Of a stretch of DNA of 26,270 nt, positions 1 to 6,544 are shown piece after piece (positions within the stretch are counted from its first letter, which is position 1; each line of letters opens with the position of its first letter). Below the pieces are notes generated by a model. That model saw only the letters and a program-made list of their open reading frames with translations. It ran no database searches and was not told where the DNA came from. The position numbers and the translations under genes were made by a program. Location of the stretch: positions 1-26,270 of the IMG/VR virus record IMGVR_UViG_3300042359_000313; one strand, 5' to 3'. This DNA comes from a virus.

Positions 1-1
1 G

Positions 2-127
2 CCCAGCATCGAGCTGGACGTATCCGAACGAGACCCATACGAACTGAGAGAGGTAGGGAAGCGACGAAATGCCGATGATCAAACTGAACGGGATGCTGTT
101 CGCGCGGATGGTGAAGATGCTGCTTGA
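2..127 (+). CDS. Possible C-terminal end of an upstream gene (partial)
   Basis: Frame 2 is open from the window edge to a TGA at 125-127 and reads like protein at first (PSIELDVSERDPYELREVGK). Its third codon positions over the first 20 codons are GC in 13 of 20, against 7 of 20 in frame 1, which is open to a TGA at 76-78. If frame 2 is real it overlaps the next gene by 59 bases, which is long for this tightly packed genome, so the true end could be different. No function can be assigned. Confidence 0.25.
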   Translation, partial: PSIELDVSERDPYELREVGKRRNADDQTERDAVRADGEDAA

Positions 128-407
128 CGGCGCGACGGTGCATGAGATAGCGGACGAGACCGGCCTACACAAGGTCACGGTCACACGCTACACTCGTGAG
201 CTGCACAAGGCGCGCGCAGTGCATATCGCGTACTGGGAGGCTGACTCTCTCGGACGCGAATGCATCAAGGGTTACCGCATCGGCGACCAGCGCGACGTGC
301 CGCGTCAGAAGCGCAAGACGGCTGCGCAGCGCACGGCCCTGTACAGGGCACGCAAGCGCCAGCGCGTACTGCTGCACCAACTGGCTGGGAGACCCCATGC
401 GACGTAG
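69..407 (+). CDS. Small helix-turn-helix DNA-binding protein, copy A
   Basis: A 112-aa basic protein. Residues about 16-45 form a helix-turn-helix (GATVHEIADETGLHKVTVTR), followed by a segment with W-E-A-D-S-L-G-R and an Arg/Lys-rich tail (TAAQRTALYRARKRQR). An AGGGA at 55-59 lies nine bases before the ATG at 69; a second ATG at 75 is possible. The next gene has the same layout, so the two look like tandem paralogues. The likely role is sequence-specific DNA binding, perhaps transcription control at the start of the replication arm, but no target site can be named. The fold call is moderately sure; the biological role is inference. Confidence 0.75.
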   Translation: MPMIKLNGMLFARMVKMLLDGATVHEIADETGLHKVTVTRYTRELHKARAVHIAYWEADSLGRECIKGYRIGDQRDVPRQKRKTAAQRTALYRARKRQRVLLHQLAGRPHAT

Positions 408-702
408 CGGCAAGGTCATCACCGCAGTACTGCTCACGCTCCTGCAGCGCGGGCCGGTCACGTCGCGTGTGGTCGCTCGTGCCTGCGAGATCCATATCAA
501 CACCGCTCAGAGCTGGCTCAAGCTGCTGCGCGAGCAGGGCACCATCCGCGTCGCGGGCTGGGAGCCCGACGCGCTGGGTCGAGACAGCACGCCTATCTAC
601 GCGCTTGGTGAAGGCGTGAGTGTGCAGCGCCGTGCGCTGACGAGGGCGGAGATCGCCAAGCGTTACCGTGAAAGGAAGAAGCGTGGACAAGACGATCAAT
701 GA
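397..702 (+). CDS. Small helix-turn-helix DNA-binding protein, copy B
   Basis: A 101-aa protein starting at the ATG at 397, which overlaps the end of copy A by 11 bases. Longer readings of this frame begin inside copy A and are not needed. It has a predicted helix-turn-helix at about residues 20-47 (GPVTSRVVARACEIHINTAQ), then AGWEPDALGRDSTPIYALGE and a basic tail (RAEIAKRYRERKKR). The order HTH, W-E-x-D-x-L-G-R, then an Arg/Lys tail beginning with an AEI/AAQ helix matches copy A, so duplication and divergence is likely. A role in regulation or DNA organisation is inferred from the fold and position only. Confidence 0.72.
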   Translation: MRRSGKVITAVLLTLLQRGPVTSRVVARACEIHINTAQSWLKLLREQGTIRVAGWEPDALGRDSTPIYALGEGVSVQRRALTRAEIAKRYRERKKRGQDDQ

Positions 703-928
703 CGTGATTCGTGCCACCGACGTTCAGGTCGGCGGCGGCCACTACAAGGACATGCGTATCCAGCCGGCCGAGTTCATCGCGGCCAACAAGCTGGGGTTCC
801 TCGAGGGCTGCATCATCAAGCGCATCTGTCGCTGGCGTAACAAGGACGGCATTCAGGATCTGCAGAAGATCAAGCACGAAGTCGATCTGCTGATCGAGTT
901 CGAGGCCAAGTACGGAACTAGCAAGTAG
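683..928 (+). CDS. DUF3310 family protein (nucleotide-kinase-like annotation)
   Basis: An 81-aa protein with the DUF3310 signature: VGGGHYKDMRIQPAEFI, then NKLGFLEGCIIKRICRWRNK, then a DL-K-H-D-L-LIE helix. In many phages this small domain is annotated as a nucleotide kinase because of its relation to part of T7 gene 1.7; the activity of stand-alone copies is uncertain. The start is chosen as GTG at 683 because AGGAAGAA lies just before it; a GTG at 668 has no such site. The gene overlaps copy B by 20 bases. It probably serves nucleotide metabolism during phage replication, which fits the genes downstream. Confidence 0.8.
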   Translation: MDKTINDVIRATDVQVGGGHYKDMRIQPAEFIAANKLGFLEGCIIKRICRWRNKDGIQDLQKIKHEVDLLIEFEAKYGTSK

Positions 929-939
929 GCGTGGTGAAC

Positions 940-1016
940 CTGTCGCCGTGCCGGCATGGCAGATGTAAGCCGGCGACAGTGCAGTGGGTGGCCTACGCGT
1001 TGTTCAAGCCCACTGC
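940..1016 (+). promoter_or_regulatory. Two adjacent hairpins in the 929-1088 gap
   Basis: CTGTCGCCG (940-948) is perfectly complementary to CGGCGACAG (971-979). One base later, GCAGTGGG (981-988) is perfectly complementary to CCCACTGC (1009-1016). The loop of the first hairpin contains the palindrome TGCCGGCA (949-956). The second hairpin is followed by TCCTTTCT. The gap between the DUF3310 gene and the VRR-NUC gene has no convincing ORF. The pair could be a terminator, an RNA processing site or a structured leader; the pyrimidine tract is too mixed for a confident intrinsic terminator call. Confidence 0.55.
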
Positions 1017-1062
1017 TCCTTTCTAGCGCAAACGGGGGGCCACGCGCAATCTGCCTTCCCCC

Positions 1063-1081
1063 ACCAACCACACAACAGGAG
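1063..1081 (+). repeat. 19-base repeated leader with Shine-Dalgarno, copy 1
   Basis: The sequence ACCAACCACACAACAGGAG ends in the ribosome binding site of the VRR-NUC gene, seven bases before its ATG. The identical 19 bases occur at 6520-6538 in front of another gene. Both copies sit at the end of an intergenic gap, which suggests a shared 5' untranslated element rather than chance. Confidence 0.8.
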
Positions 1082-1088
1082 AGTCACC

Positions 1089-1376
1089 ATGGCAGCAACA
1101 CCCGAGGCGCGCGTCAAGGCCGCCATTCGGCGCAAGCTCAAGGCCGCCGGCGCGTACTACGTCATGCCCATAGGCACCGGCTTCGGTACCAGCGGCGTGC
1201 TCGACTTCAGCGTCTGTCACAAGGCGCGCTACATCGGCATCGAGGCCAAGGCTGGCAAGAACCAGCCGACCGCACTGCAGCTCAAGAACATCGCCGACAT
1301 CCGCGCAGCCGGCGGCATCGCGCTCGTGATCAACGAAGCCAACCTGCATGAACTGGACGAGGTGCTCAATGGATGA
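1089..1376 (+). CDS. VRR-NUC domain nuclease
   Basis: A 95-aa stand-alone VRR-NUC protein, a compact member of the PD-(D/E)XK nucleases. Visible residues are the N-terminal helix ARVKAAIRRKLKAAGAYY, the catalytic Asp39 in GVLDF, Glu52 and Lys54 in IEAK, and Gln64 in the TALQLKNI helix. Family members cut branched or flapped DNA; in phages they are usually found beside replication genes. The ATG at 1089 is preceded by AGGAG in the repeated leader; longer readings of this frame start inside the structured gap. The stop overlaps the next gene. It probably resolves replication or recombination intermediates. Confidence 0.88.
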   Translation: MAATPEARVKAAIRRKLKAAGAYYVMPIGTGFGTSGVLDFSVCHKARYIGIEAKAGKNQPTALQLKNIADIRAAGGIALVINEANLHELDEVLNG

Positions 1377-1680
1377 GGCCGCACGCAAGCGCCTGAGCGT
1401 GTCGCTCAGCCAGACGATCTGCGAGGTCTTGGACAGCTTCGTCAATGACAAGGAAGACATTACGCACTTCCTGACCTCGCTGCGCACCCTGCTGATGGGC
1501 TACGCCGAGGACAGCACCACGTCCGTGGTCATGCTCGTCCAGCATGCGGACGAAGCGCTGCTGCACGTTCACGCCATCAACACCGAGCCGATTCAGGCGC
1601 ACAACATGATCGACCTCGCGCTCAAGGTCTCGACCGCCCGCGTCACCGCCGACGCACCCCCACTGAAGGATCGCCACTGA
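1369..1680 (+). CDS. Hypothetical phage protein
   Basis: A 103-aa protein not recognised as any known family. The start at ATG 1369 is favoured over ATG 1348 because GAGGTG at 1359-1364 lies at a suitable distance. It overlaps the VRR-NUC gene by eight bases and shares its last base with the polymerase ATG (TGATG), so the three genes are probably translated together. The sequence is helical-looking with mixed charge (LSQTICEVLDSFVNDKEDIT) and has no signal peptide, membrane segment or cysteine pair. Its position directly before the polymerase suggests a replication accessory, which is inference. Confidence 0.72.
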   Translation: MDEAARKRLSVSLSQTICEVLDSFVNDKEDITHFLTSLRTLLMGYAEDSTTSVVMLVQHADEALLHVHAINTEPIQAHNMIDLALKVSTARVTADAPPLKDRH

Positions 1681-3668
1681 TGAACAAGCCCTTTGATCGC
1701 ATTCTCGCAATCGACTTCGAGACCGCGTGGTGCAGCAAGTCATACACGCTGTCTCGCATGACCAACGAGGAGTACGTCCGCGACCCGCGTTTCAAGGCGT
1801 GGGGGATGGTGGTGCACGAGTACGGCTCAGACGCGCCGCGCATCTGGATCGGCGCGCGGCACATCGCTGACTGGGTGGCCAAGCAGGACTGGTCCCGCAC
1901 GGCGGTGCTGGCACACAACGCGCAGTTCGACGTGAGCGTCCTGTCGTGGCATTACGGCGTGCAGCCGGCGTTCATCATCGACACGCTGTCGATGGCCCGC
2001 GCGCTGCATGGCGTCGAGGTGGGCAACAGCTTGGCCAAGCTGGCCGAGCGCTTCAACCTGCCGCCCAAGGGCAAGGCCGTCCACAGCACCGACGGCATGC
2101 TCGACGGCATCAGCTACGAGGTCGAGAAGGAGCTGGCCGAGTACTGCAAGCATGACGTGTTCCTGTGCGAGGAGATCTACGCGCGGCTGAGCCCGGGCTA
2201 CCCGGTGTCGGAGCTGCGCCTGATCGACATGACCCTGCGCATGTACACGCGGCCGCTGCTCGAGCTGGACCCGGACATGCTGACGAACGCGCTGCTGGAG
2301 GAGCGCGAGTCGCGCGAGGAACTGCTGCGCTTCTTTGGCGTGGCCGAGGAGGAGCTGGCCAGCAATCCGAAGTTCGCCGAGCTGCTGCGCCGCTGCGGCG
2401 TGGAGCCGCCCACCAAGGCCAAGCGCCCGACGGCGAAGACGCCCAACCCGGTGGGGCGTACGTACGCGTTCGCCAAGAACGACGCCATGTTTCAGGCCAT
2501 GCTCAACGGCGACAACCCGGACGTGGCACTGCTGTGCGAGACGCGGCTGAAGGTGAAGTCGACGACCGAGCGCACGCGTGCGCAGCGCTTCCTCGACATC
2601 TCCGGCCGTGGCCGGCTGCCGGTGCCCCTGTCCTACTACGGCGCGATCACCGGCCGCTGGACGGCGAGCAAGGGCAGCGCGATCAACATGCAGAACCTCA
2701 AGCGCGGCTCGTTCCTGCGCAAGGCCATCATGGCCCCCGAGGGGTACCAGATCGTTGTGGGCGACCTGTCGCAGATCGAGCCGCGCGTGCTGGCGTGGCT
2801 GTCCGACTACGAAGAGATGCTCGACATCTTCCGCAGCGGGCAGGACGTGTACGGGCAGTTCGGCTCGCAGATGTTCGGCATACCGGGGCTGACCAAGGAG
2901 ACGCACCCGGTGCTGCGCCAGAGCGCGAAGTCGGCGCTGCTTGGCTGCGGGTTCCAGCTCGGCTGGGCATCGTTCGCTGCGCAGCTGCTGGTGGGCTTTC
3001 TGGGCGCGCCGCCTGTGCGCTACGACAAGGCGTTCGCCAAGCAGCTGGGCGTCACCGGCGATTACATCCAGCGCTTCCTCGAATGGGATGAGAACGTGCG
3101 GCAGATGAACGAGATCGCGCACACCTGCACGGACTTGGAGCTGCTCACGCACTGCGTGGCGGCCAAGCGCATCATCGACATCTATCGCGCCACGGCCACG
3201 CCTGTCGTGGGCTTCTGGGAACTGATGGGCGCGCTGATCGAGCGCTCGCTGGCCGACGGCGAGGAGTACCAGCACAAGTGCCTGCTGTTCCGCAAGGAGG
3301 AGATTGTCTTGCCGAGCGGGATGAGCGTGCGCTATCCTAACCTTCGGCAGGTCAAGGGAAAGAACGGGAAGATGCAGTGGGTCTACGGACCCGATGCAAC
3401 GAAGCTCTATCCCGGCAAGGTCACGAACAATGTTGTTCAGGGCACCGCACGCGTGGTGCTTACGGACGGCATGCTTCGTGTGGGTAAGCGCTACCCGGTA
3501 GCGGGCAGCGTTCATGATGAACTGCTGGGCATCGTCCCTCATAACGAGGCCGAGGAGGCGAAGTCGTGGGTGTTCGAGCAGTTGACGCGAACCCCCAAGT
3601 TCATGCCCGGCATTCCGCTCTCTGCGGATGTCGGTGTTCACCGTCGATATGGTCTCGCAAAGCAATAG
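1680..3668 (+). CDS. polA: Family A DNA polymerase with 3'-5' exonuclease
   Basis: A 662-aa replicative polymerase. The N-terminal proofreading domain is intact: Exo I D12-x-E14, Exo II N80-x3-D84, Exo III Y155-x3-D159. The polymerase domain starts near residue 300. It shows TGRW (324-327), motif A GDLSQIEPR with Asp362, motif B R413-x3-K417, a QGTA helix (587-590) and motif C VHDE with Asp613. No 5' nuclease domain is present, as usual in phage enzymes. In the O-helix the residue aligned with E. coli Phe762 is Leu421, and that aligned with Tyr766 is Phe425, followed by Gln426. The start overlaps the previous stop; AAGGA at 1666-1670 is the ribosome site. It copies the phage genome with the primase-helicase and ssDNA-binding protein downstream. 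Confidence 0.96.
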   Translation: MNKPFDRILAIDFETAWCSKSYTLSRMTNEEYVRDPRFKAWGMVVHEYGSDAPRIWIGARHIADWVAKQDWSRTAVLAHNAQFDVSVLSWHYGVQPAFIIDTLSMARALHGVEVGNSLAKLAERFNLPPKGKAVHSTDGMLDGISYEVEKELAEYCKHDVFLCEEIYARLSPGYPVSELRLIDMTLRMYTRPLLELDPDMLTNALLEERESREELLRFFGVAEEELASNPKFAELLRRCGVEPPTKAKRPTAKTPNPVGRTYAFAKNDAMFQAMLNGDNPDVALLCETRLKVKSTTERTRAQRFLDISGRGRLPVPLSYYGAITGRWTASKGSAINMQNLKRGSFLRKAIMAPEGYQIVVGDLSQIEPRVLAWLSDYEEMLDIFRSGQDVYGQFGSQMFGIPGLTKETHPVLRQSAKSALLGCGFQLGWASFAAQLLVGFLGAPPVRYDKAFAKQLGVTGDYIQRFLEWDENVRQMNEIAHTCTDLELLTHCVAAKRIIDIYRATATPVVGFWELMGALIERSLADGEEYQHKCLLFRKEEIVLPSGMSVRYPNLRQVKGKNGKMQWVYGPDATKLYPGKVTNNVVQGTARVVLTDGMLRVGKRYPVAGSVHDELLGIVPHNEAEEAKSWVFEQLTRTPKFMPGIPLSADVGVHRRYGLAKQ

Positions 3669-3677
3669 GAGAAAGCC

Positions 3678-3974
3678 ATGGCACGCACCAAGATCAAACC
3701 GCTACCTATCCCCAAGCGCATGCGCGTCGGCAAGCGCACCGTGCACATCAAGCGCGTAGTAGACCCCAAGCAGGTGTCGTGCTGCATCGACGGCACGCGC
3801 ATCGTGGTCAACGCTGACCCCGCCCGCAGCGCGAGCCGGATCAACGAGACGTTCTGGCACGAGTTGACGCATGCCATCCTGCACGCCATGGGCAAGCCCA
3901 TCAAGGCCGAAGAGAACTTCGTGCGGCAGTTCGCCAAGCTGCTCAGCCAAGCCGTCAACACGGCGAGGTTCTGA
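3678..3974 (+). CDS. Small HExxH metallopeptidase-like protein
   Basis: A 98-aa protein with H61-E-L-T-H65 in the context NETFWHELTHAILHAMG, a zinc-peptidase active site. Glu78 or Glu79 in the helix AEENFVRQFAKLL could be the third ligand. The two beta-type stretches before it (TVHIKRVV and RIVVNAD) match the short ImmA/IrrE-like peptidases found in phages. Known relatives cleave repressors or have unknown targets; nothing here identifies a substrate. AGGAG overlaps the polymerase stop codon and precedes the ATG. Its place between polymerase and nuclease suggests it is expressed with the replication genes. Confidence 0.8.
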   Translation: MARTKIKPLPIPKRMRVGKRTVHIKRVVDPKQVSCCIDGTRIVVNADPARSASRINETFWHELTHAILHAMGKPIKAEENFVRQFAKLLSQAVNTARF

Positions 3975-3975
3975 T

Positions 3976-4650
3976 ATGCGCGCTCCGACATGGTCGCACT
4001 CCTCGCTCAAGGACTTCGAGGGGTGTGAGCGCCGCTACCAGCACACGCGCGTCCTCAAGCTCTACCCGTTCAAGGAGACGGCGGCGACGCGCTACGGCAA
4101 CGACGTGCACGCCGCCATCGAGCACTACATCCGGGACGGCGTGCCGCTCGACCCGATGTACGAGAAATTCAAGCCCATCGTCGACGCCATGCTCAGCAAG
4201 CCCGGACGCAAGCTGGCCGAGCAGCGCATGGCGGTGACCGAGCAGCTCGTGCCGTGCGCGTGGGACTCGCCTGCTGTCTGGGTGCGCGGCATCGCGGACA
4301 TCCTCATCATCGACGACGAGAACATGACCGCGTGGGTGGGCGACTGGAAGACTGGCAACAACCGTTACCCTGACCTCGACCAGCTCGTGCTCATGTCGCT
4401 GATGGTCTTCTGCAACTACCCGCATATCCGCCGCGTCAACTCAGCGCTCTTCTTCATCCTGAAGAACGACATGGTCAAGATGAAGATGCTGCGAGAGGAT
4501 ATGCACAAGGGCTGGCAGCGCTACCGCGAGCGGTACGCGCGGCTCGTGGCCAGCTACGCCAACAACCGCTGGAACCCGAACCAGACGCCGCTGTGTGGCT
4601 GGTGCCCGGTGACCGGATGCGAGTTCAACCCGAAGCACCACGGAGGCTGA
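3976..4650 (+). CDS. Cas4/RecB-like PD-(D/E)XK nuclease with Fe-S cysteines
   Basis: A 224-aa nuclease of the Cas4/AddB-type PD-(D/E)XK group. In order: WSHSSLKDFEGCERRYQH with Cys17, the GNDVHAAIEHYI helix with His45, Asp108 in RGIADIL, D123-W-K125-T-G and Gln136 in LDQLVLM. A C-terminal cluster has Cys207, Cys210 and Cys215. Cys17 plus the three C-terminal cysteines fit the iron-sulfur staple seen in Cas4 and AddB. Such enzymes resect DNA ends or act as single-strand exonucleases. The ATG at 3976 follows the previous stop by one base; longer readings start inside the upstream gene. No CRISPR array or cas genes are nearby, so a recombination or replication role is more likely than adaptation. 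Confidence 0.9.
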   Translation: MRAPTWSHSSLKDFEGCERRYQHTRVLKLYPFKETAATRYGNDVHAAIEHYIRDGVPLDPMYEKFKPIVDAMLSKPGRKLAEQRMAVTEQLVPCAWDSPAVWVRGIADILIIDDENMTAWVGDWKTGNNRYPDLDQLVLMSLMVFCNYPHIRRVNSALFFILKNDMVKMKMLREDMHKGWQRYRERYARLVASYANNRWNPNQTPLCGWCPVTGCEFNPKHHGG

Positions 4651-4651
4651 C

Positions 4652-4894
4652 ATGCCCAAGCCACGCGACTACAAGCGCGAGTACGCGCTGCAGAAGAAGC
4701 GCGGTGAAGACCGCGATCAGATCGAACGACAGCGCGCACGGCGCGCCTACGATGCGGCCGGCATCGAGCGCGACGGCAGGGACATCGATCACGTCAAGCC
4801 GCTGCGCGCCGGCGGCAAGAGCACGCCGGGCAACACGCGCCTGCGCTCGAGGAGCGCGAACAAGGCCGACAACGGCCACAAGCCCGGAGAATGA
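4652..4894 (+). CDS. Small HNH endonuclease
   Basis: An 80-aa HNH protein. The core is GRDIDHVKPLRAGG with Asp46-His47, then STPGNTRLRSRSANKAD with Asn61 and Asn70, giving the His-Asn-Asn/His pattern of phage HNH nucleases. The N-terminus is highly charged (KREYALQKKRGEDRD). GGAGG at 4642-4646 precedes the ATG. It sits one base after the Cas4-like gene and one base before the helicase, with no sign of being a freely moving homing gene, so a role in DNA processing with its neighbours is possible. Free-standing HNH nucleases can also be mobile, and this cannot be excluded. Confidence 0.87.
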   Translation: MPKPRDYKREYALQKKRGEDRDQIERQRARRAYDAAGIERDGRDIDHVKPLRAGGKSTPGNTRLRSRSANKADNGHKPGE

Positions 4895-4895
4895 T

Positions 4896-6464
4896 GTGGA
4901 GATCCTCGCCAACAAGGCACTGCTGATCCGAACGCGAGCGCCGGAGAAGTACTCGATCATCCCGCGCAGCCGCGTCGTGGAGACGCTACCCGACGGCGGC
5001 TACAAGGTCGCCGTGTTCTGGGGGCTCGACGAAGCGCGCGTGCTGCGCAACCTCGGCGTGCGCGACGTGCCGTCCCCGATCCTGCGGGACTACAACTGGC
5101 CCAACCGCTTCAAGGGCGGCGTCATGTCGCACCAGCGCACGACCGCCGCGTTCCTGTCGCTGCACGCGCGAGCCTTCTGCTTCAACGAGCCGGGCACGTC
5201 CAAGACTGCGAGCGCGCTGTGGGCAGCCGACTACCTGATGACCAAGAAGAAGGTCAGACGCGTGCTGGTGATCTGCCCGGTGTCGATCATGACCAGCGCG
5301 TGGATCGGCGACATCAACAACACGGTCATCCACCGCAGCGCCATCGTGGCCCACCACAGGCAGGCGTCGCGGCGCATCGAGATGATTCAGGGCGACTACG
5401 AGTTCGTCATCATCAACTACGACGGGCTCGCGATCGTCGCCAACGAGATCAGGGCCGACGGGCGCTTCGATCTGGTGATCGTCGATGAGGCGAACGCATA
5501 CAAGAACCCCTACACCGATCGGTGGAAGGCGCTGGCCTCGATCATCGGCCCCGACACCTACCTGTGGATGATGACCGGCACGCCCGCCGCGCAGTCGCCC
5601 GTGGACGCCTACGGCCTTGCCCGGCTCATCAACCCGAAGGGCGTGCCGCACCTGCTCACCGGCTGGCGCGACAAGGTCATGAACAAGATCTCGACCTTCA
5701 AGTGGGTGCCCAAGCCCAACGCGCGCGATCTGGTGTTCAACGCGCTGCAGCCCGCCATCCGCTTCGCGAAGGCGGACTGTCTCGACCTGCCGCCCGTGCT
5801 CACCGAGACGCGCAATGTCGAGATGTCTGCGCAGCAGCGCAAGTACTACCAGCAGCTCAAGGCGCAGATGATGGTCACGGCGGCCGGCGAGGTGATCAGC
5901 GCGGTGAACGCAGGCGTGGCGCTCAACAAGCTGCTGCAGATCTCGTGCGGTGCGGCCTACACCGACGACAAGGAGACGGTCGAGTTCGACGCCAGCCCTC
6001 GGCTGAAGGTGCTGTCCGAGATCATCGAGGAGACCGACCGCAAGCTGCTGATCTTTGCCATGTTCCGTTCGAGCATGGACACGATCGAGCGCCACCTGCA
6101 GAAACAGGGCGTGAGCTGCGCGCAGATCCACGGCTCGGTGAGCGCCGGCAAGCGCACGCAGATCATCCACGAGTTCCAGACGCAGCCGACGCCGCATGTG
6201 CTGATCATGCAGCCGCAGGCCACGGCGCATGGCATCACGCTCACGAGCGCCGACACCGTGGTGTTCTACGGCCCGCTGATGTCCGTCGAGATGTACCTGC
6301 AGTGCATCGCGCGGGCCGACCGCAAGGGGCAGGACGCCAGCAAGGTGCGCGTCATCCACATTCAGAGCAGCCCGGTCGAGGAGCGGTTCTTCAAGGCCAT
6401 GACCGGGAAGGTCGACGACCACGCGCTGCTGATCGACCTCTTCAAGGCCGAGGCCGGTCGGTAG
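4896..6464 (+). CDS. SNF2-type DNA helicase/translocase
   Basis: A 522-aa superfamily 2 ATPase. Motifs seen: the Q-like MSHQ (77-80), Walker A region NEPGTSKT with Lys103, motif Ia ICPVS, Walker B VIVDEAN (DEAN at 197-200), motif III MMTGTP (225-230), motif V in LIMQPQATAHGITLTSADTV and motif VI QCIARADRKGQ. The order and motif VI match SNF2/DEAD-like helicases of phages. The usual GLGKT of Walker A reads GTSKT here. The start is GTG 4896, with GGAGA just upstream; longer readings of the frame run through the HNH gene. Phage SNF2 proteins are thought to remodel forks or joint molecules; with two nucleases next door, a recombination role fits. Confidence 0.92.
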   Translation: MEILANKALLIRTRAPEKYSIIPRSRVVETLPDGGYKVAVFWGLDEARVLRNLGVRDVPSPILRDYNWPNRFKGGVMSHQRTTAAFLSLHARAFCFNEPGTSKTASALWAADYLMTKKKVRRVLVICPVSIMTSAWIGDINNTVIHRSAIVAHHRQASRRIEMIQGDYEFVIINYDGLAIVANEIRADGRFDLVIVDEANAYKNPYTDRWKALASIIGPDTYLWMMTGTPAAQSPVDAYGLARLINPKGVPHLLTGWRDKVMNKISTFKWVPKPNARDLVFNALQPAIRFAKADCLDLPPVLTETRNVEMSAQQRKYYQQLKAQMMVTAAGEVISAVNAGVALNKLLQISCGAAYTDDKETVEFDASPRLKVLSEIIEETDRKLLIFAMFRSSMDTIERHLQKQGVSCAQIHGSVSAGKRTQIIHEFQTQPTPHVLIMQPQATAHGITLTSADTVVFYGPLMSVEMYLQCIARADRKGQDASKVRVIHIQSSPVEERFFKAMTGKVDDHALLIDLFKAEAGR

Positions 6465-6471
6465 TACAGGG

Positions 6472-6483
6472 GCTTGCGCAAGC
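6472..6483. other. 12-base perfect palindrome
   Basis: GCTTGCGCAAGC lies just after the helicase stop, in the 80-base gap before 6545. It is a perfect dyad and could be an operator for one of the small HTH proteins encoded in the window, or the stem of a small hairpin. Nothing else supports either reading. Confidence 0.4.
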
Positions 6484-6502
6484 GAGCAGTCAGCAGTACA
6501 CT
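6474..6502 (+). promoter_or_regulatory. Weak sigma70-like promoter candidate
   Basis: TTGCGC (6474-6479) and TACACT (6497-6502) are separated by 17 bases. The -35 matches the consensus at only three positions and the -10 at four. It lies in the only gap of this part of the arm, before a repeated leader, and its -35 overlaps the palindrome at 6472-6483, which would suit repression. A chance match is quite possible. Confidence 0.25.
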
Positions 6503-6519
6503 TGTCAAAGGTTGGACAA

Positions 6520-6538
6520 ACCAACCACACAACAGGAG
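6520..6538 (+). repeat. 19-base repeated leader with Shine-Dalgarno, copy 2
   Basis: This is identical to 1063-1081 and again ends in the AGGAG ribosome site, here six bases before the ATG at 6545. In this copy its CCAACC (6521-6526) can pair with GGTTGG at 6510-6515 across a five-base loop, which places a small hairpin just before the ribosome site. Confidence 0.8.
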
Positions 6539-6544
6539 CTTAGG

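Noticed and set aside
2165-3091. A 308-aa + strand frame inside the polymerase gene
   Set aside because: It lies in another frame of a fully supported polymerase and is dominated by Arg, Ala and Gly.
1827-3665. A 612-aa open frame antisense to the DNA polymerase
   Set aside because: The polymerase frame has all expected motifs. The antisense frame is Arg/His/Leu-rich, has no recognisable domain and results from high GC content leaving few stops.
3976-4650. Cas4-like nuclease as evidence of a phage CRISPR system
   Set aside because: There are no direct-repeat arrays or other cas genes in the window, and stand-alone Cas4-like nucleases are common in phage replication modules.
4986-6530. A 514-aa open frame antisense to the SNF2 helicase
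   Set aside because: It is a low-information shadow rich in Val, Asp, His and Arg, without ribosome site or domain, opposite a motif-complete helicase.
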